Shown piece after piece: positions 8,394 to 16,910 of a stretch of 64,000 nucleotides of DNA. Source of the stretch: Bacillota bacterium (GTDB lineage: Bacteria > Bacillota > Clostridia > Lachnospirales > Lachnospiraceae). The translations under genes and the position numbers were made by a program. The DNA lies in NCBI GenBank assembly GCA_023398375.1, contig JAEWSH010000042.1, forward strand, positions 1 to 64,000, written 5' to 3'. The notes below the pieces were generated by a model, which was not told the DNA's origin, searched no databases, and worked only from the letters and a program-made list of their open reading frames with translations. Within the stretch, counting starts at the first letter, position 1, and every line of letters starts with the position of its first letter.

Positions 8394-9269
8394 TTAATAG
8401 GCTAATATCTCATAGCCTTCATTAGTGACTAAGACCATAACTTCCCATTGGGCTGATGGCATTCCATCTGCCGTATAAACTGTCCAGCCATCATTATCAT
8501 CTATAAAAATTTCATCAGTTCCCATGTTCACCATTGGCTCAATTGTAAATACCATACCTGGGACTAGAAGCATTTCTGTTCCTTTTTTTGAAACATAGCT
8601 TACCCAAGGTTCTTCATGAAATTGCAAGCCGATACCGTGTCCGCCTATTTCCCGAACAACCGTATATCCATTTTTCATAGCATGTTCATGCACAGCTTGC
8701 CCCATATCGCCCAAAAATCCCCAGGGCTTTATTTGCGCTAATCCTAATGCAATGCATTCCTTAACCACATTCACCAGTTTCTTTTTTTCAGGACTTACAT
8801 TGCCGATACAAAACATTCTTGAAGAATCTGAAAAAAAACCTTTATATATTGTAGAGACATCAATATTTATTATATCTCCGTCTTTCAGTAAAACATGGCT
8901 TGATGGGATACCATGGCATACTTGATTATTGATTGATGTACATACGCTGTTAGGAAAACCTTCAAAATTTAATGTTGCTGGAATTCCACCCAAAGCCACC
9001 GTTTTTTCATAAATCAATAAATCAATTTGTTCTGTTGTCATTCCTATATGCAGTTGTTCAGATATAAAATCTAAAACTGCTATATTGATCTTTCCACTTT
9101 CTCTAAGACCAATAATCTGTTTATTATTTTTTATAATTTTTCTAGGCGGAATCATACAACCTTGGGTTTTGTACCATGATATCTTTTCATCAATAGACTC
9201 ATGACATTTTTTATACTTAATACCGCTTCCGCACCAACATAAATCATTTCGTCCCATTTTTTTTAACAT
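8394..9269 (-). CDS. map: Type I methionine aminopeptidase with N-terminal SEC-C zinc motif
   Basis: The enzyme removes N-terminal methionine from new proteins. The first 25 residues form a SEC-C metal-binding motif (GRNDLCWCGSGIKYKKC). The catalytic domain shows the five metal ligands in order: two Asp in NIDVSTIYKGFFSDSSRMF, His in GGHGIGLQFHEEP, Glu in TIEPMVN, and Glu in QWEVMV, plus the His of QVCHGIP. Its length, 291 residues, fits the SEC-C-bearing clostridial paralogue, which is often a second copy beside the ribosomal-cluster map gene. It lies 31 bases after an AraC-like gene on the same strand, an unusual location suggesting conditional expression. Confidence 0.93.
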   Translation of the reverse strand: MLKKMGRNDLCWCGSGIKYKKCHESIDEKISWYKTQGCMIPPRKIIKNNKQIIGLRESGKINIAVLDFISEQLHIGMTTEQIDLLIYEKTVALGGIPATLNFEGFPNSVCTSINNQVCHGIPSSHVLLKDGDIINIDVSTIYKGFFSDSSRMFCIGNVSPEKKKLVNVVKECIALGLAQIKPWGFLGDMGQAVHEHAMKNGYTVVREIGGHGIGLQFHEEPWVSYVSKKGTEMLLVPGMVFTIEPMVNMGTDEIFIDDNDGWTVYTADGMPSAQWEVMVLVTNEGYEILAY

Positions 9270-9300
9270 AAAAACACTCCCTGCATTTACTGAGGAGTGT

Positions 9301-9660
9301 TCAAATATCTATATGAGCTTTGTCAAATGTTAAGATTTCCGGTAACAATTTACGATATTGAAAGGGTGTATAACTATAAGTACGTACAAAAGCTCTTGTA
9401 AATGCTTCATGTGATGAAAATCCATATTGTATTGCTATGTCAATAATACGATACTTCGTTTTCTGTAACGCCATCGCTGCCATACTTAGCTGCCGCTTCT
9501 GAATATAATCTTTGAATGAAACACCGACATATTCATGGAACTTAGTAGAACAATAACAAGGTGAATACCCTACGAAATCGGACATTCCTTCTAACGTTGG
9601 ATGTTCTTCTAAATTTTCTTCGATCCAATTTACCATATTTTCAATTGTTTTAACAGACAA
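9301..9660 (-). CDS. AraC-type HTH protein lacking a sensor domain
   Basis: The 119 residues consist almost only of the double helix-turn-helix of the AraC/XylS family (LEGMSDFVGYSPCYCSTKFH and later IDIAIQYGFSSHEAFTRAF). Typical AraC proteins have another 150-200 residues of ligand-binding domain, so this is a stand-alone DNA-binding protein or a shortened relic. It starts at TTG 9660 with GGGAGTG upstream. It is probably cotranscribed with the methionine aminopeptidase gene 31 bases downstream. Confidence 0.82.
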   Translation of the reverse strand: MSVKTIENMVNWIEENLEEHPTLEGMSDFVGYSPCYCSTKFHEYVGVSFKDYIQKRQLSMAAMALQKTKYRIIDIAIQYGFSSHEAFTRAFVRTYSYTPFQYRKLLPEILTFDKAHIDI

Positions 9661-9899
9661 TTCTGTTCACTCCCTGCCAATATATTATCTTGTTTTATAT
9701 TTCAATACTTGATTGCAGTTTCAATTTTATAACATTATATCACCCATCATTCAGGACGTCATTAAGAATCTATAAAGATACGTACCTTCAGGGTCAGCAC
9801 AGAAAAGGGAGAGCAATTACAAAAAGTTTTACAATGTATGCTTTGAACAATAATCTTTTAAACCCATCAGCACTTTTAAAATTAAATAATAGATGTTAA

Positions 9900-9941
9900 A
9901 ATAAACATGACATATAGATGTCGTGTTTATTTTGATATGAT
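9900..9941 (+). promoter_or_regulatory. Inverted repeat and -10 box before the WYL regulator gene
   Basis: AATAAACATGACAT (9900-9913) and ATGTCGTGTTTATT (9918-9931) form 14-base arms with one G-T pair around a 4-base loop. TATGAT follows at 9936-9941, about 18 bases before the start codon. It may be an operator or leader hairpin; no good -35 box is visible. Confidence 0.4.
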
Positions 9942-9958
9942 ACAGATAAGGAGTCCAT

Positions 9959-10864
9959 ATGAAGATTGACAGACTGATAGGAATTCTTTCAGTTCTTTTG
10001 CAGCAGGAAAGTATTACAGCACCTGAACTAGCTAAGAAATTTGAGGTTTCCAAAAGGACAATCAATAGAGATGTAGATGATCTCTGTAAAGCTGGAATAC
10101 CGATACAAACGATACAGGGACGTGGTGGTGGAATCCAAATAATGGATGGTTACCGAATGGACAGAACACTGCTGACCTCCAAGGATATGCAGATGATCAT
10201 GGCGGGACTGCGCAGTCTTGATAGTGTAAGCGGAAGCCATTATTATGGTCAGCTTATGGAGAAGATCAAGCCAGGATCATCCAGCTTCATTAGTGGCAAG
10301 GATTCTTTTTTAATTGATCTGTCTTCCTGGTATAAGGATGCAATTGCACCGAAGATTTCTCTGATACAGGATGCTATAGAAAAGCGAGAGTATATTACGT
10401 TTGATTATTACTCACCAACTGGAAACAGCATTCGTAAGATTGAACCACACTACCTGATCTTTAAATGGTCCAGCTGGTATGTTTGGGGCTGGTGTACCAA
10501 GAGAGAGGACTTCAGGCTTTTTAAGTTGAACCGTCTGGATAGGCTCAAAAAAGGTGAAACGGAGTTTGAGCTTCGAAAGGTTCCGATGCCGGATCTATCG
10601 ATAGAAAAAATATCTCCCAGTAAAATACATGTGAAAGCATTGTTTCATTCAGAAACAAAATGGAAACTTGTGGAGGAATTCGGACCATATTGTTTTGATG
10701 AAACAGAGGACGGAAAACTGCTATTTCATGCTGACTATACAGATAAAGACAACCTAATTTCATGGCTTCTTACTTTCAAAGATAAGGTTGTTCTTTTAGA
10801 ACCAATCGAAGTAAAAGAAGAAATTATTGAAATGTTAATAAGGATGCAAAAAAATTATGATTGA
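9959..10864 (+). CDS. WYL-domain transcriptional regulator (YafY-like)
   Basis: Residues 1-60 hold an HTH_11/DeoR-like winged helix (ITAPELAKKFEVSKRTINRD), followed by GGGI and a WYL domain from about residue 130 to 215 (ITFDYYSPTG, YLIFKWSSWYVWGWC), then a WCX C-terminal region. Such proteins sense small ligands or nucleic acid and regulate neighbouring genes. The start has AAGGAG six bases upstream. A broken VOC gene and the TIGR04076 gene lie directly downstream in the same direction, so this was probably the regulator of that small operon. Confidence 0.88.
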   Translation: MKIDRLIGILSVLLQQESITAPELAKKFEVSKRTINRDVDDLCKAGIPIQTIQGRGGGIQIMDGYRMDRTLLTSKDMQMIMAGLRSLDSVSGSHYYGQLMEKIKPGSSSFISGKDSFLIDLSSWYKDAIAPKISLIQDAIEKREYITFDYYSPTGNSIRKIEPHYLIFKWSSWYVWGWCTKREDFRLFKLNRLDRLKKGETEFELRKVPMPDLSIEKISPSKIHVKALFHSETKWKLVEEFGPYCFDETEDGKLLFHADYTDKDNLISWLLTFKDKVVLLEPIEVKEEIIEMLIRMQKNYD

Positions 10865-10868
10865 TTAG

Positions 10869-11090
10869 GAGAAACAGACACCACAAGTATTTCAAAGAAA
10901 CAATGGCTTACACTATGAAATAGCGCTTAGTGTAGACAATTATGGACAAGTTGATAAAACCTTTGCAGAAGTAGTAGCTGCAGGTGCAAAAAGTATTATG
11001 AAACCGACAACAATGCCCTGGGGACTGAGGACGTGCTATATTGCTGACCCAGAGGGAAATCTGATTGAGAATGAATTATTTACACAATAG
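10869..11090 (+). pseudogene. VOC (glyoxalase/bleomycin resistance-like) C-terminal fragment
   Basis: An open frame without a start codon runs from just after the WYL gene to TAG 11088-11090. It encodes a typical C-terminal VOC half: HYEIALSVDNYGQVDKTFAE, then KPTTMPWGLRTCYIADPEGN and IENELF. Intact relatives have about 120-140 residues; only about 73 remain, with the first beta-alpha-beta module missing. The deletion probably joined the end of the WYL gene to the middle of the VOC gene. Confidence 0.8.
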
Positions 11091-11099
11091 GAGGCCTAT

Positions 11100-11453
11100 A
11101 TGAAAAAATGGTATGACGAAGAATATAAATTTGAAATTGAAGTAACTGGATTTTTACGTAGTGATCATACGGAGCATTATTGCAGGAATGGCGAAGAAAT
11201 CGGGGATAAATATACCTGTACCTATGGTTCACCGGTTAATGAGCAGGGACTGGGAATATGCTCTAAGCTGATGATGGTTCTATTTCCTGCAATGGAGGCT
11301 GTCCGAAGCGGCGGTGATCTTACGAATGTCGGCGGCAGTGAAAAATATGTAAAGGACTTTGTCTGTCCAGATGGTTGCGTTTGTTTTAGGATGACGGCAA
11401 CTAAAACAGGTAAAGAGAATTTTTATAAAGGACAATTTTATAAGGAGAATTAG
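11100..11453 (+). CDS. TIGR04076 family protein
   Basis: The 117-residue protein has the TIGR04076 features: an N-terminal strand pattern EIEVTG, IGDKYTCTYGSP, the central LMMVLFPAMEAVRSGGDL, and a Cys-containing end (FVCPDGCVCFRM). The function of the family is not established; conserved cysteines hint at redox or metal binding. GAGG lies eight bases before the start, and the gene follows the VOC remnant by nine bases, so it is in the WYL-led operon. A hairpin terminator lies 70 bases downstream. Confidence 0.75.
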   Translation: MKKWYDEEYKFEIEVTGFLRSDHTEHYCRNGEEIGDKYTCTYGSPVNEQGLGICSKLMMVLFPAMEAVRSGGDLTNVGGSEKYVKDFVCPDGCVCFRMTATKTGKENFYKGQFYKEN

Positions 11454-11524
11454 GATGCCACATTACCAATCAGACAATTAAATGACAGGCACAAAGCAGG
11501 TAGAAAATTTAATATGGAACAAAT

Positions 11525-11552
11525 AAAGAAGCCCGGACTATCGGGCTTCTTT
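11525..11552 (+). terminator. Rho-independent terminator
   Basis: AAAGAAGCCCG (11525-11535) pairs perfectly with CGGGCTTCTTT (11542-11552) around a six-base loop. It ends the WYL/TIGR04076 transcript. Confidence 0.8.
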
Positions 11553-11634
11553 GCCGAGACCGAATAGTACTATGAACAATTAGAAGAATTTATAGATGCT
11601 ATTAAAAAAGAGGAATATTAAGGCATAATATGGA

Positions 11635-11676
11635 AAAATCTTCATTTCTTTGATTAGCAAGAAATTAGAGATTTTT
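11635..11676 (-). terminator. Imperfect hairpin terminator after the XRE-cupin gene
   Basis: The A-rich left arm (AAAAATCTTCATTTCTT) and the T-rich right arm (AAGAAATTAGAGATTTTTTT) pair with two or three mismatches. On the minus strand the hairpin directly follows the regulator stop codon and ends in T residues. Confidence 0.5.
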
Positions 11677-11677
11677 T

Positions 11678-12256
11678 TTATTTACGTTCGCCATATCCGA
11701 TCATAATGAGCTCGGTATCACCGGCATTAAAAAAGTTGTGCGGTGCACCTGAATATATATATACACTGTCACCTTTACCAAGAGTAAAAGTATCATTCTC
11801 AATAGTTATATTTACTGTTCCATTAACAATAAATATACTAATATCATACTCTAATGAAACGGATTTTTCACAAGACCATTTTCCTGGTAGCAAAGAGATA
11901 TACATTCCAACAACACGAGAGTTATCGCTTCCGTCCGGGGAATATGGTGTAATAAACTCATATTCAGTTAAAATCTCAGGCATAACGACCTTTTTTCTAT
12001 TGTTATATTTGATGATATTGTACTTTTTATCTACTTTTTTTGGGCTATCATTTTTTAAAAAATTACTTTCCGAGATGAGGTCAAAGATAGGAACCTCAAG
12101 ACAACTGCTGATACGTCTGAGCATTTCCAAAGACGGCTGCTTCAAACCCCGCTCCAGTTGTGACAGAAAACTGGAAGTACAGCCTGTCATACTGCTGAGG
12201 GTCGACAGCGTATAGCCTTTGGCTTTTCTTATTTGTTTAAGCTTTACATGATTCAT
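11678..12256 (-). CDS. XRE family HTH regulator with C-terminal cupin domain
   Basis: Residues 4-62 are an XRE helix-turn-helix (KGYTLSTLSSMTGCTSSFLS, QLERGLKQPSLEMLRRIS). Residues about 105-190 form a small cupin (EYDISIFIVNGTVNITIEND, GDSVYIYSGAPHNFFNAGD). Proteins with this layout, such as PuuR-like regulators, often sense the substrate of the neighbouring catabolic operon. It diverges from the amidohydrolase/CapA/serine hydrolase operon, which is its most probable target. ATG 12256 has GGAGG eight bases upstream. Confidence 0.88.
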   Translation of the reverse strand: MNHVKLKQIRKAKGYTLSTLSSMTGCTSSFLSQLERGLKQPSLEMLRRISSCLEVPIFDLISESNFLKNDSPKKVDKKYNIIKYNNRKKVVMPEILTEYEFITPYSPDGSDNSRVVGMYISLLPGKWSCEKSVSLEYDISIFIVNGTVNITIENDTFTLGKGDSVYIYSGAPHNFFNAGDTELIMIGYGERK

Positions 12257-12347
12257 GTTCTTTCCTCCAAATGGGCTTAAAAGCTGATATAATACTATGC
12301 TTGAAAGATATGAAAGTCAATAGAAATATATAGAAGTTAGATTTTCA

Positions 12348-12396
12348 TTGACTTTGATGATTATGCAAGATATTATTAACCTAAAGTTAATTAACT
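12348..12396 (+). promoter_or_regulatory. Promoter and candidate operator of the amidohydrolase operon
   Basis: TTGACT (12348-12353) and TATTAT (12371-12376) are 17 bases apart. The perfect palindrome AGTTAATTAACT (12385-12396) covers the expected transcription start, a plausible site for the divergent XRE-cupin regulator. Confidence 0.6.
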
Positions 12397-12468
12397 ATGA
12401 GTTAAATTTGAGGCAAGAAAAGTTGAAAGTTCATTTTTCTTGAAAGGCAAGAGAAAGGAGATGTCATT

Positions 12469-13779
12469 ATGACAAATTATGCGTTCACAAATTGCAGCGT
12501 TATTGATGGTATCCATTTTGATATTCAAGAAAGAATGACCATATTGGTAAGCGGCGGTAAAATCAGACAAATAGGAAGATGTCCTGAGATCAAGATACCG
12601 GCAGACTATACGATCCTCGATATTGGGGGGAAATATGTAATGCCCGGACTTATAAATATTCATGTGCATTTATTCGGCAGCGGAAAACCTATGAAAGCTA
12701 TGAGCGGAGGAACGGCGCAGAAGCGGTTAGTCAGCTTGCTGCATACCAAAATCGGACAAAAGATACTTAACAGTATGGTAAAAGACCATGCCCTTTCAGC
12801 ATTAAATTCTGGTGTAACAACAATAAGAGCGGTTGGGGACCTGTTATATTCTGATGTGAAAGTAAGAGACCAGATTGATTCTGGAAAGATTCCGGGGCCG
12901 AGACTGCTTGTTTCCGGTCCGGCAATTTCTGTTACAGGCGGACATGGCGCCGGGAGCTTTGCTTATATTTCAGATTCCCCCTGGGAGGCTAGAAAGTTAG
13001 TACGTCAGAATGTCCGTGAACAGGTTGATATTATAAAAATTTGTGTTACTGGTGGAGTAACGGATAGCAGAAAGATTGGTGAATATGGCCGGCTGGAAAT
13101 GACACTGGAGGAAGTCGTGGCAGTATGTGAAGAAGCTCATAAAATAGGATTTATGGTAGCGGCACATGCTGAAAGCACCGAAGGAGTGCGCACAGCACTG
13201 CTGGGAGGTGTTGATACCATCGAACACGGTAGTGTGCTTGATCAACAAATTATTGATCTTTTCCTACATAATCCAAAATCACTTCGTGGATATTCCTGTC
13301 TGATACCTACACTCTATCCGGCAATAACGATATGCAAACTTAAGCCGGAGGATACTTTAATGAATCCAATCAATATTGAAAATGCCAGGCTCGTACTGGA
13401 AGGAATGGCCAAGGGACTCACACAGGCGAAAGAGGCAGGTATCTTGATCGGACTTGGTACAGATTCATCCTGTCCGTTTGTTACACAATATAATACGTGG
13501 CGTGAGCTTGACTATACGGTTAAATATGCGGGTCTGACTCCGGCAGATGCCATACATAATGCCACACTGGGAAATGCTAAAATTTTAGGAATTGACCATA
13601 TGACCGGTACTTTGGAACCCGGTAAAGTGTCTGATCTAATTGTATTAAAGAGAAATCCATTAGCTGATTTAAGTGCTCTTTCAGATATTGATATGGTTAT
13701 GCGGGAAGAATTATTAATTGATAATCCGAAAGTAACTAAGTTATTCAAGGTCGAGCAGTTACTTGATTCGATTGAGTAA
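12469..13779 (+). CDS. Amidohydrolase (imidazolonepropionase/prolidase-like, metal-dependent)
   Basis: The 436-residue enzyme has the amidohydrolase TIM barrel with its small beta domain. Metal ligands are visible as H-x-H in INIHVHLFG (about residue 63), a candidate bridging Lys in DIIKICVTGG, His in AAHAES, His in TIEHGS and Asp in LGTDSS. The sequence groups by eye with imidazolonepropionase-related and Xaa-Pro/aryl-dialkyl hydrolase-like members, which cleave N-acyl or cyclic amide bonds; substrate not determinable. AAAGGAGA precedes ATG 12469. It leads an operon with CapA-like and serine hydrolase genes. Confidence 0.88.
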   Translation: MTNYAFTNCSVIDGIHFDIQERMTILVSGGKIRQIGRCPEIKIPADYTILDIGGKYVMPGLINIHVHLFGSGKPMKAMSGGTAQKRLVSLLHTKIGQKILNSMVKDHALSALNSGVTTIRAVGDLLYSDVKVRDQIDSGKIPGPRLLVSGPAISVTGGHGAGSFAYISDSPWEARKLVRQNVREQVDIIKICVTGGVTDSRKIGEYGRLEMTLEEVVAVCEEAHKIGFMVAAHAESTEGVRTALLGGVDTIEHGSVLDQQIIDLFLHNPKSLRGYSCLIPTLYPAITICKLKPEDTLMNPINIENARLVLEGMAKGLTQAKEAGILIGLGTDSSCPFVTQYNTWRELDYTVKYAGLTPADAIHNATLGNAKILGIDHMTGTLEPGKVSDLIVLKRNPLADLSALSDIDMVMREELLIDNPKVTKLFKVEQLLDSIE

Positions 13780-13791
13780 AGGAGAAATGTC

Positions 13792-15117
13792 ATGACAGCT
13801 GTATTATTGAAATTAATATGCAGGGTTAACGGACTGCTACATAAGAATAAATTTCAATATTCTCAGGAAACAGAGGGAAATTCGGAGTATATGAGTTTTG
13901 GTGAAAAATTATGGTGGGGTTATAAATATTTTTATTTTCCGGTAGAAAAAGCTGAGAAAGGAAAACATATTGAAGAGTATTTTAGTAAACAGGAGTTTAC
14001 TTTCGATTTACCGGAAGGTTTTGAACGAACTTCCCAAATGTGCTTAACTGCGGGGGGAGATATCTTGGCTTCTCATCATATAAGAACGGACAATACACTA
14101 AATGTATGGGACGAGGCAGAGGACTTTTTATTCGATTCGGATATCTGCTGTGCGAATCTTGAAACACCAGTGGTTCCATCGGTATGTGCAAGCTTTGTTC
14201 CTAAGAATATTCTGAAAGCACCTGCCCTGAATAATACACCTGAGGTTTTTGATCTGTTTTATAGAGGTGGTAGTGGGATTAATTTCTTTTCTACTGCCAA
14301 TAATCATTGCCTGGATATGGGAGAATCCGGGTTGTTGGAGACACTTGAATTCCTTGACGAGAGGGGCTGTCCCCATGTCGGAACAGCGAACAGTAAAATG
14401 CAGAGAGATGAATTCCCAATTATTGATAAGAACGGTGTTAGGACCGCGTTTTTATCATATACATTTTCAACCAATGGGAAACAAGTGACGGATGGGAAAG
14501 ACTACCTTACGAATTACATAAGACTTAACTGTCCTGATTGTGACATTTCATTGATAAAAAAGCATGTTCGTATAGCGAAGACAGAAAGACAGGCTGATAT
14601 TATCATTGCCTGCATCCACTGGAGTCTGGAATTTGAATCATACCCGATACAAAATGTAATAGAGATAGGACATGAGCTGATGTCATTAGGGATTGATGTC
14701 ATAATAGGTAATCACCCGCATGGGATTCAGCCTATGGAAAAGTATATCTTTTGTGACCCCTATTCAGGAATTACAAAACAGGGACTGATCGTTTATGCCT
14801 TGGGGGATCTTATCTCCTGTCATGAGCATATCCCTAATTCTCATCTAAATAATCTTTTACGATTGCAAATAGTAAAGGGAACAATAGAAGATAAGCAATT
14901 AACTGTAATATCTGATGTAAAAATCAGACCTATGTATATTTATTGTAAAATGAAAGAAGATCGATGCGTTGATTTCAGACTTTTGAATTTTATAAGGTTA
15001 TTAGATGAAATCAGGGAAAATAAAAACCGTATGAATTTTGAGGAAGCGGAGATAAAGGAAATAAAACGACTTGATGTGTTAATGCGCAAGCTATTGAAGA
15101 CAGAAATTATACATTGA
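13792..15117 (+). CDS. CapA family protein (PGA_cap metallophosphatase-like)
   Basis: The 441-residue protein carries a CapA domain from about residue 75 to 370. Signature pieces are TAGGDILASHHI, CANLETPVVP, STANNHCLDMGESGLLET and DVIIGNHPHGIQPMEKY. These correspond to the calcineurin-like metal and active-site positions of CapA/PgsA proteins, which take part in poly-gamma-glutamate or capsule metabolism; many stand-alone members have unknown substrates. No signal peptide or membrane helix is evident, so it is probably cytoplasmic, unlike true CapA. It starts 12 bases after the amidohydrolase stop and overlaps the next frame. Confidence 0.85.
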   Translation: MTAVLLKLICRVNGLLHKNKFQYSQETEGNSEYMSFGEKLWWGYKYFYFPVEKAEKGKHIEEYFSKQEFTFDLPEGFERTSQMCLTAGGDILASHHIRTDNTLNVWDEAEDFLFDSDICCANLETPVVPSVCASFVPKNILKAPALNNTPEVFDLFYRGGSGINFFSTANNHCLDMGESGLLETLEFLDERGCPHVGTANSKMQRDEFPIIDKNGVRTAFLSYTFSTNGKQVTDGKDYLTNYIRLNCPDCDISLIKKHVRIAKTERQADIIIACIHWSLEFESYPIQNVIEIGHELMSLGIDVIIGNHPHGIQPMEKYIFCDPYSGITKQGLIVYALGDLISCHEHIPNSHLNNLLRLQIVKGTIEDKQLTVISDVKIRPMYIYCKMKEDRCVDFRLLNFIRLLDEIRENKNRMNFEEAEIKEIKRLDVLMRKLLKTEIIH

Positions 15118-15128
15118 AAAAGGAGATT

Positions 15129-16502
15129 ATGATTTCAATGAGTACTTATATTGACTTAAAACATGTTGACTGCATGATCCAGGAAGAAATGCAGGAAATG
15201 AAAATACCAGGTCTGGCAATTGCTATTGTATCAGGTAATGATATCCTTTATCTGAAAGGGTATGGAAGAACAAATAAATCAGGAGATAAAGTAACCGAAA
15301 AAACGGCATTTTTTATTGGCTCCTCAAGTAAATCTTTTACGGCTATGGCAATTATGCAATTGGTAGAGAGAGGAACGCTAACTATTGATGATAAGGTTAT
15401 CATGTATCTACCAGATTTTAAATATGTAAAATATGGTGAAGAGGTTACCGTCCGTCAGCTTCTCAATCATACCAGTGGTTTTTCCACCTATGAGGGAATG
15501 AAAGTATTTAACTGGAAGGCAGATAAAAATCTTTCAAGGCTTTTAAAAGATTTCCGAAAAATCAGGTTAAGTAGAAGGCCTGGTGCATCCTTCGAGTATT
15601 CCAATCTTAATTATGTGATACTTGGTGCAATTATTGAAATCATATCCGGTATGACATATGAAAATTTTATCGAACATAATATATTTAAACCATTAGAAAT
15701 GCAGAATTCTTTTGCTGATTACCAAAAGGCATTGGATAATGGTCTGGAAAAGGGATATCAGCCTGTTTTAGGATTCATTCGACAGACAGAATACGAATTT
15801 CATCCAGAAATCACACCGGCGGGATATCTTGTAACATGTGCGGAGGATATGGCAAAGTATCTGATCGCAAATCTGAATGGAGGATGCTACAAAAACGCAA
15901 GAATCTTATCAGAAGATGGAATACGCATGCTTCATACAAAATCATCAGAAACCAGTAAACACTATGGTCTTGGCTGGTTCGATTACGGTGAACTGGTACA
16001 TCATGGAGGGAGCTGCGAGAATTATCATGCTAATATGATGCTGCTTCCATCCAGAAAAATTGGTATTGCAATATTGTATAATGTCAATGACAATATATCA
16101 GGAGCATTTACAAAAGCAAGCTTTGGAAGTGGTGAAACGATTCCGTATGACCGGATTCAGTCCAGAATATTAAACGCATTGACAGAAAAAGATATTGTTT
16201 CTCCGGTCGTTGCCTGCAATAATAAAGTTCATCAAAAATTAAATATCCTATTGGGAAGTATCGTTACCCTGTCAGCCATATATGGCTTAGTTGCTCTGAT
16301 TGGATCGGTTGTTAATTTACCAATGCTCTTCCTTATTAATGTTCTGATTCCGATACTTCTTTTAATTGTAATTCCTAGATTATTTAAGGCAACGTGGAAA
16401 GCCTTATTTCGGTTTGCAGCAGGTTTTGCACATGTTCTGTATGGTATCCAGATATATCTGATTTTGATAGGAGTAATAAAACTTTTTATTTATGCAGTGT
16501 AG
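15129..16502 (+). CDS. Serine hydrolase of the class C beta-lactamase family with C-terminal membrane helices
   Basis: The catalytic domain has the S-x-x-K motif in IGSSSKSFTA, the Y-x-N motif in FEYSNLNYVI, and HHGG in place of KTG. These are the three motifs of the AmpC / D-aminopeptidase / esterase (PF00144) family. The last ~100 residues contain three or four membrane helices, as in many Firmicute homologues. No N-terminal signal is visible, so the orientation is unclear. The frame opens at a TTG overlapping the CapA stop; ATG 15129 or ATG 15138 are the likely starts, with AGGAG at 15121-15125. Likely acts on peptides or esters related to the other two operon enzymes. Confidence 0.88.
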   Translation: MISMSTYIDLKHVDCMIQEEMQEMKIPGLAIAIVSGNDILYLKGYGRTNKSGDKVTEKTAFFIGSSSKSFTAMAIMQLVERGTLTIDDKVIMYLPDFKYVKYGEEVTVRQLLNHTSGFSTYEGMKVFNWKADKNLSRLLKDFRKIRLSRRPGASFEYSNLNYVILGAIIEIISGMTYENFIEHNIFKPLEMQNSFADYQKALDNGLEKGYQPVLGFIRQTEYEFHPEITPAGYLVTCAEDMAKYLIANLNGGCYKNARILSEDGIRMLHTKSSETSKHYGLGWFDYGELVHHGGSCENYHANMMLLPSRKIGIAILYNVNDNISGAFTKASFGSGETIPYDRIQSRILNALTEKDIVSPVVACNNKVHQKLNILLGSIVTLSAIYGLVALIGSVVNLPMLFLINVLIPILLLIVIPRLFKATWKALFRFAAGFAHVLYGIQIYLILIGVIKLFIYAV

Positions 16503-16910
16503 GTAAAAATTATTATGAATGATGTGGAAGAAGATATTGCCCGATACAAAAGGAGAATAACTATTTTTTATCCACTGCATCTTTTGCTCATTGGGATTGC
16601 TAAAAAATATCCTTTATCGTAAATATGGAGATTATAAGTTTTCACGTGGTGGAATGAAGCAGGGTGCATCAACAAGTCTCTGATTCCTCCACAGGACTAG
16701 CAATACCTGTAAGTTTTTTAAATGTGATAGGCTTCTCCTGGTATTAGAAGCAACCGTATTTGAGCTAAAAAGAATCACGGAATAAAGTTTATGACGATTA
16801 CTATTTTCGATTTTTATACGTCTGTTTATTGTGGGAAGAGCGAAAAAAATAGGTTAATCCCAATCTAAACATTTGTACTGAAACTGACGAAATAAACTTA
16901 GGAGGCCATC
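16503..16910 (+). other. Gene-free gap with degenerate short frames
   Basis: A 35-codon frame at 16515-16622 and an overlapping +1 frame ending at 16683 (ILYRKYGDYKFSRGGMKQG) look like one small gene broken by a frameshift, but no family is recognisable. The remaining sequence to the lipoprotein gene has no clear promoter or hairpin. Confidence 0.3.

Noticed and set aside
9690..9899. 69-codon plus-strand frame between the AraC-like and WYL genes
   Set aside because: No ribosome site or family feature; codon use looks random.
11568..11621. Short frame YYEQLEEFIDAIKKEEY ending in TAA
   Set aside because: It looks like a protein C-terminus but only 17 residues remain after a stop, too short to claim a gene.
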